Position numbers and translations under genes: made by a program
In this document: positions 62,786-64,000 of the stretch, piece by piece
Numbering within the stretch: position 1 is the stretch's first letter
Layout: every line of letters starts with the position of its first letter
NCBI GenBank assembly: GCA_964632945.1
Contig: CAZWCX010000014.1
Span: forward strand, 1 to 64,000
Source: CAZWCX01 sp964632945
Lineage (GTDB): Bacteria > Planctomycetota > MHYJ01 > WSZJ01 > CAZWCX01
Length of the DNA: 64,000 nt
Direction of reading: 5' to 3'
Notes under the pieces: generated by a model
Seen by the model: only the letters and a program-made list of their open reading frames with translations
Told to the model about the DNA's origin: nothing
Database searches by the model: none

Positions 62786-63253
62786 TTACCTCCTCTTCCG
62801 CAACAATTCCCCGAAGTGGTAGGAGAGCACCCTGTCGAAGAACACCGGTCCGAAGCACGGCGGTGGGGTCTGATGCAGCAGCCGCCGGGCCTCGTCGGGG
62901 GAGAGTCGGGCGAGGGATTCGTCGTCGATCGCGTCCCGGACGAAATTGTCGGGGATGTCCAGGCGCAAGATGCGGCGCTCCAGCCGATAGTCCCGCGCGA
63001 GGCGGTTCTGCACGAAAGAGGCGATCAGAGAGGTCATCGGGGCGATCACGTCCGCCCAGGCGCACAGGTCCCGCGTCAGGGCGACGGGCTGGCGTTCTCC
63101 GTCCGGGCCCCCGGCGGTCGCGATGCCGGCCGAACGCGCGACGGCATCGATCCCCCCGTCGCGGCACCGGGAGTTGAACCACTCCTCCGCCCATGGACTG
63201 CGCGAGTGGTTGGCTCGGCAGACGAACAGGACATGGTGGGTCGTATGGGACAT
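62786..63253 (-). CDS. Low-molecular-weight protein-tyrosine-phosphatase-like protein
   Basis: A 155-residue protein of the LMW phosphatase fold. The P-loop C12-R-A-N-H-S-R18-S-P follows a hydrophobic strand (HVLFVC), matching C-x5-R with the usual S-P after it. ARSAGIAT resembles the next conserved strand of the family. A general-acid Asp-Pro is not obvious; IPDNF near residue 105 may replace it. AGGAGGG lies upstream of the ATG at 63253. It may act on phosphoprotein from the many local Ser/Thr kinases or on RNA ends together with the ligase; both are speculation. The 284-base gap to the ligase holds nothing clear. Confidence 0.75.
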   Translation of the reverse strand: MSHTTHHVLFVCRANHSRSPWAEEWFNSRCRDGGIDAVARSAGIATAGGPDGERQPVALTRDLCAWADVIAPMTSLIASFVQNRLARDYRLERRILRLDIPDNFVRDAIDDESLARLSPDEARRLLHQTPPPCFGPVFFDRVLSYHFGELLRKRR

Positions 63254-63447
63254 GAGAGCCCTCCTGCGCCACCCACACCCGAAAGCCTCGCGGGACGCGA
63301 CGATTCCGGGCAGTCGAGTGATGAGTGATCCGGGACGGGTGCTCGATGCCGCGATCCCTCGCTCGTCACCCATCCCTCACCACTCACCCCTTCGTTGCTC
63401 TGGAAGAACGCTTCGCCCTCGCCTTCGTTTCAGGCCGGCGGACCGGT

Positions 63448-64000
63448 CTACAGGAAAAGCGGCGCGCCCTCGCGCGTTCTCCGGACGCACGCCACGGCCG
63501 CCTCGGCCGCGGCCCGGCGGCGTTCCCCCTCGAGGCGAGCCGAGAGTGCGGCGAAGACCTCCGCCAGCGCGTGGAGGGTCCAGGCCGGTTCGGGTTCCAC
63601 CGGCGTCCCCGCCCCCAGGCGTTCGACGACTTCGGGCGGCAGCAGGGCGCGACGGATCGACGCCCGCGCGGCGGCGCCTTCCCCGGCAGCGAGTCCTCCC
63701 GCGTCGAGAAGACGCACGGGCCGTCCCGTCCCCGGAATGGCGATCACGTGCTCGGCGCACAGGTCGGTGTAGACCCAGCGGCCCGGGAGTCCCCGGAGGC
63801 GATCGATCTCCGCGACCACGCGTCGGGCGAGATCCCGCAGACCCTCTGCCCCCAGCCGGCCGGCTCCGCCGGAGAGGGGCTCTCCGGCGATCCACTCCAT
63901 CGCCAGGAACGGCTCGGGCTCGAACGCGATTGCCCCGCGCGCCGGGTGATGGAGGGAAAGCACGTCCTCGGCCAGCGCCACGACCTCCGGGAACAACCCC
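63448..64000 (-). CDS. Protein kinase-like protein, 3' part only
   Basis: The gene runs off the window; the last 182 residues are visible. PFLAMEWIAGEPL corresponds to the hinge region of a kinase fold. WVYTDLCAEHVIAI stands where the catalytic loop HRDxxxxN should be, and VRLLDAGGLA where DFG should be. The Asp of the first and the Asp of LLDAGG are kept, but the surrounding residues are non-standard, closer to lipopolysaccharide kinase/RIO-like or pseudokinase sequences. The remainder is helical. The TAG at 63450-63448 ends it. Substrate and activity cannot be judged without the N-terminal part. Confidence 0.65.
   Translation of the reverse strand, partial: GLFPEVVALAEDVLSLHHPARGAIAFEPEPFLAMEWIAGEPLSGGAGRLGAEGLRDLARRVVAEIDRLRGLPGRWVYTDLCAEHVIAIPGTGRPVRLLDAGGLAAGEGAAARASIRRALLPPEVVERLGAGTPVEPEPAWTLHALAEVFAALSARLEGERRRAAAEAAVACVRRTREGAPLFL

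Overview
This 64 kb window comes from a high-GC bacterium. It looks planctomycete-like: there are three complete Ser/Thr kinases of the Hanks type plus one partial kinase-like gene, large FG-GAP/TPR/LRR proteins, STN (secretin N-terminal) domains, an EF-hand protein, a prokaryotic RING protein and an NrfHA nitrite reductase. That assignment is inference from gene content; there is no rRNA in the window.

The two most notable genes are probable selenoprotein genes hidden by in-frame TGA codons. One (6286-7056, +) is an exported thioredoxin-fold protein in which TGA sits exactly at the first Cys of the CxxC site (U66-K-F-C69). The other (17132-17371, -) is a SelW/Rdx-type protein with C8-A-A-U11. 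In both, a short hairpin with a G in the apical loop lies at the distance from the TGA expected of a bacterial SECIS. TGA is a normal stop elsewhere in the window, including ATGA overlaps, so reassignment is unlikely. Ordinary gene calling would truncate both.

Layout. 0-5.2 kb: a giant kinase/FG-GAP/PDZ protein. 5.2-12.4 kb: DEDDh exonuclease, selenothioredoxin, amidohydrolase, a histidine kinase/response regulator pair and an STN protein. 12.4-17.1 kb: a Zn/Mn uptake operon (binding protein, small anchored protein, ATPase, permease fused to a DtxR-type regulator) facing a separate DtxR-family regulator, with a DtxR-like palindrome between them. 17.1-24.3 kb: SelW, a VOC remnant, a receiver protein, an acetyltransferase-nitrilase fusion, tandem Usp, then a TlpA-nrfH-nrfA operon. 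24.4-31.2 kb: valS, EF-hand protein, fructose-bisphosphatase, SDR, and an amidase fused to a BsuPI domain. 31.6-39.1 kb: a secreted FG-GAP/SLBB/STN protein beside a kinase that carries a related small beta domain, a Prok-RING protein and an FHA-sigma54 activator. 39.2-43.4 kb: two tandem small paralogues and two M16 peptidase homologues, both lacking the zinc motif. 43.7-46.0 kb: an RsbU-RsbW-RsbV-type partner-switching cassette without a sigma factor. 46.2-53.4 kb: aldo-keto reductase, hemD, YgjP-like protease, LRR/TPR protein with a probably leaderless mRNA, NERD helicase, LamG protein. 53.6-57.9 kb: a TPR kinase, SRPBCC and DUF1326-like proteins. 58.0-59.6 kb: a degenerate group IIC intron that begins at the base where a copy of a 161-bp hairpin repeat ends, next to a broken zinc-ribbon gene. 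59.9-64 kb: a secreted hypothetical, an RNA ligase, a phosphatase-like protein and a partial kinase-like gene.

Genes are closely packed, starts usually carry GGAGG-type ribosome sites, and many stops end in GC-rich hairpins. Function calls rest on motifs read from the translated sequence; no database search was possible.
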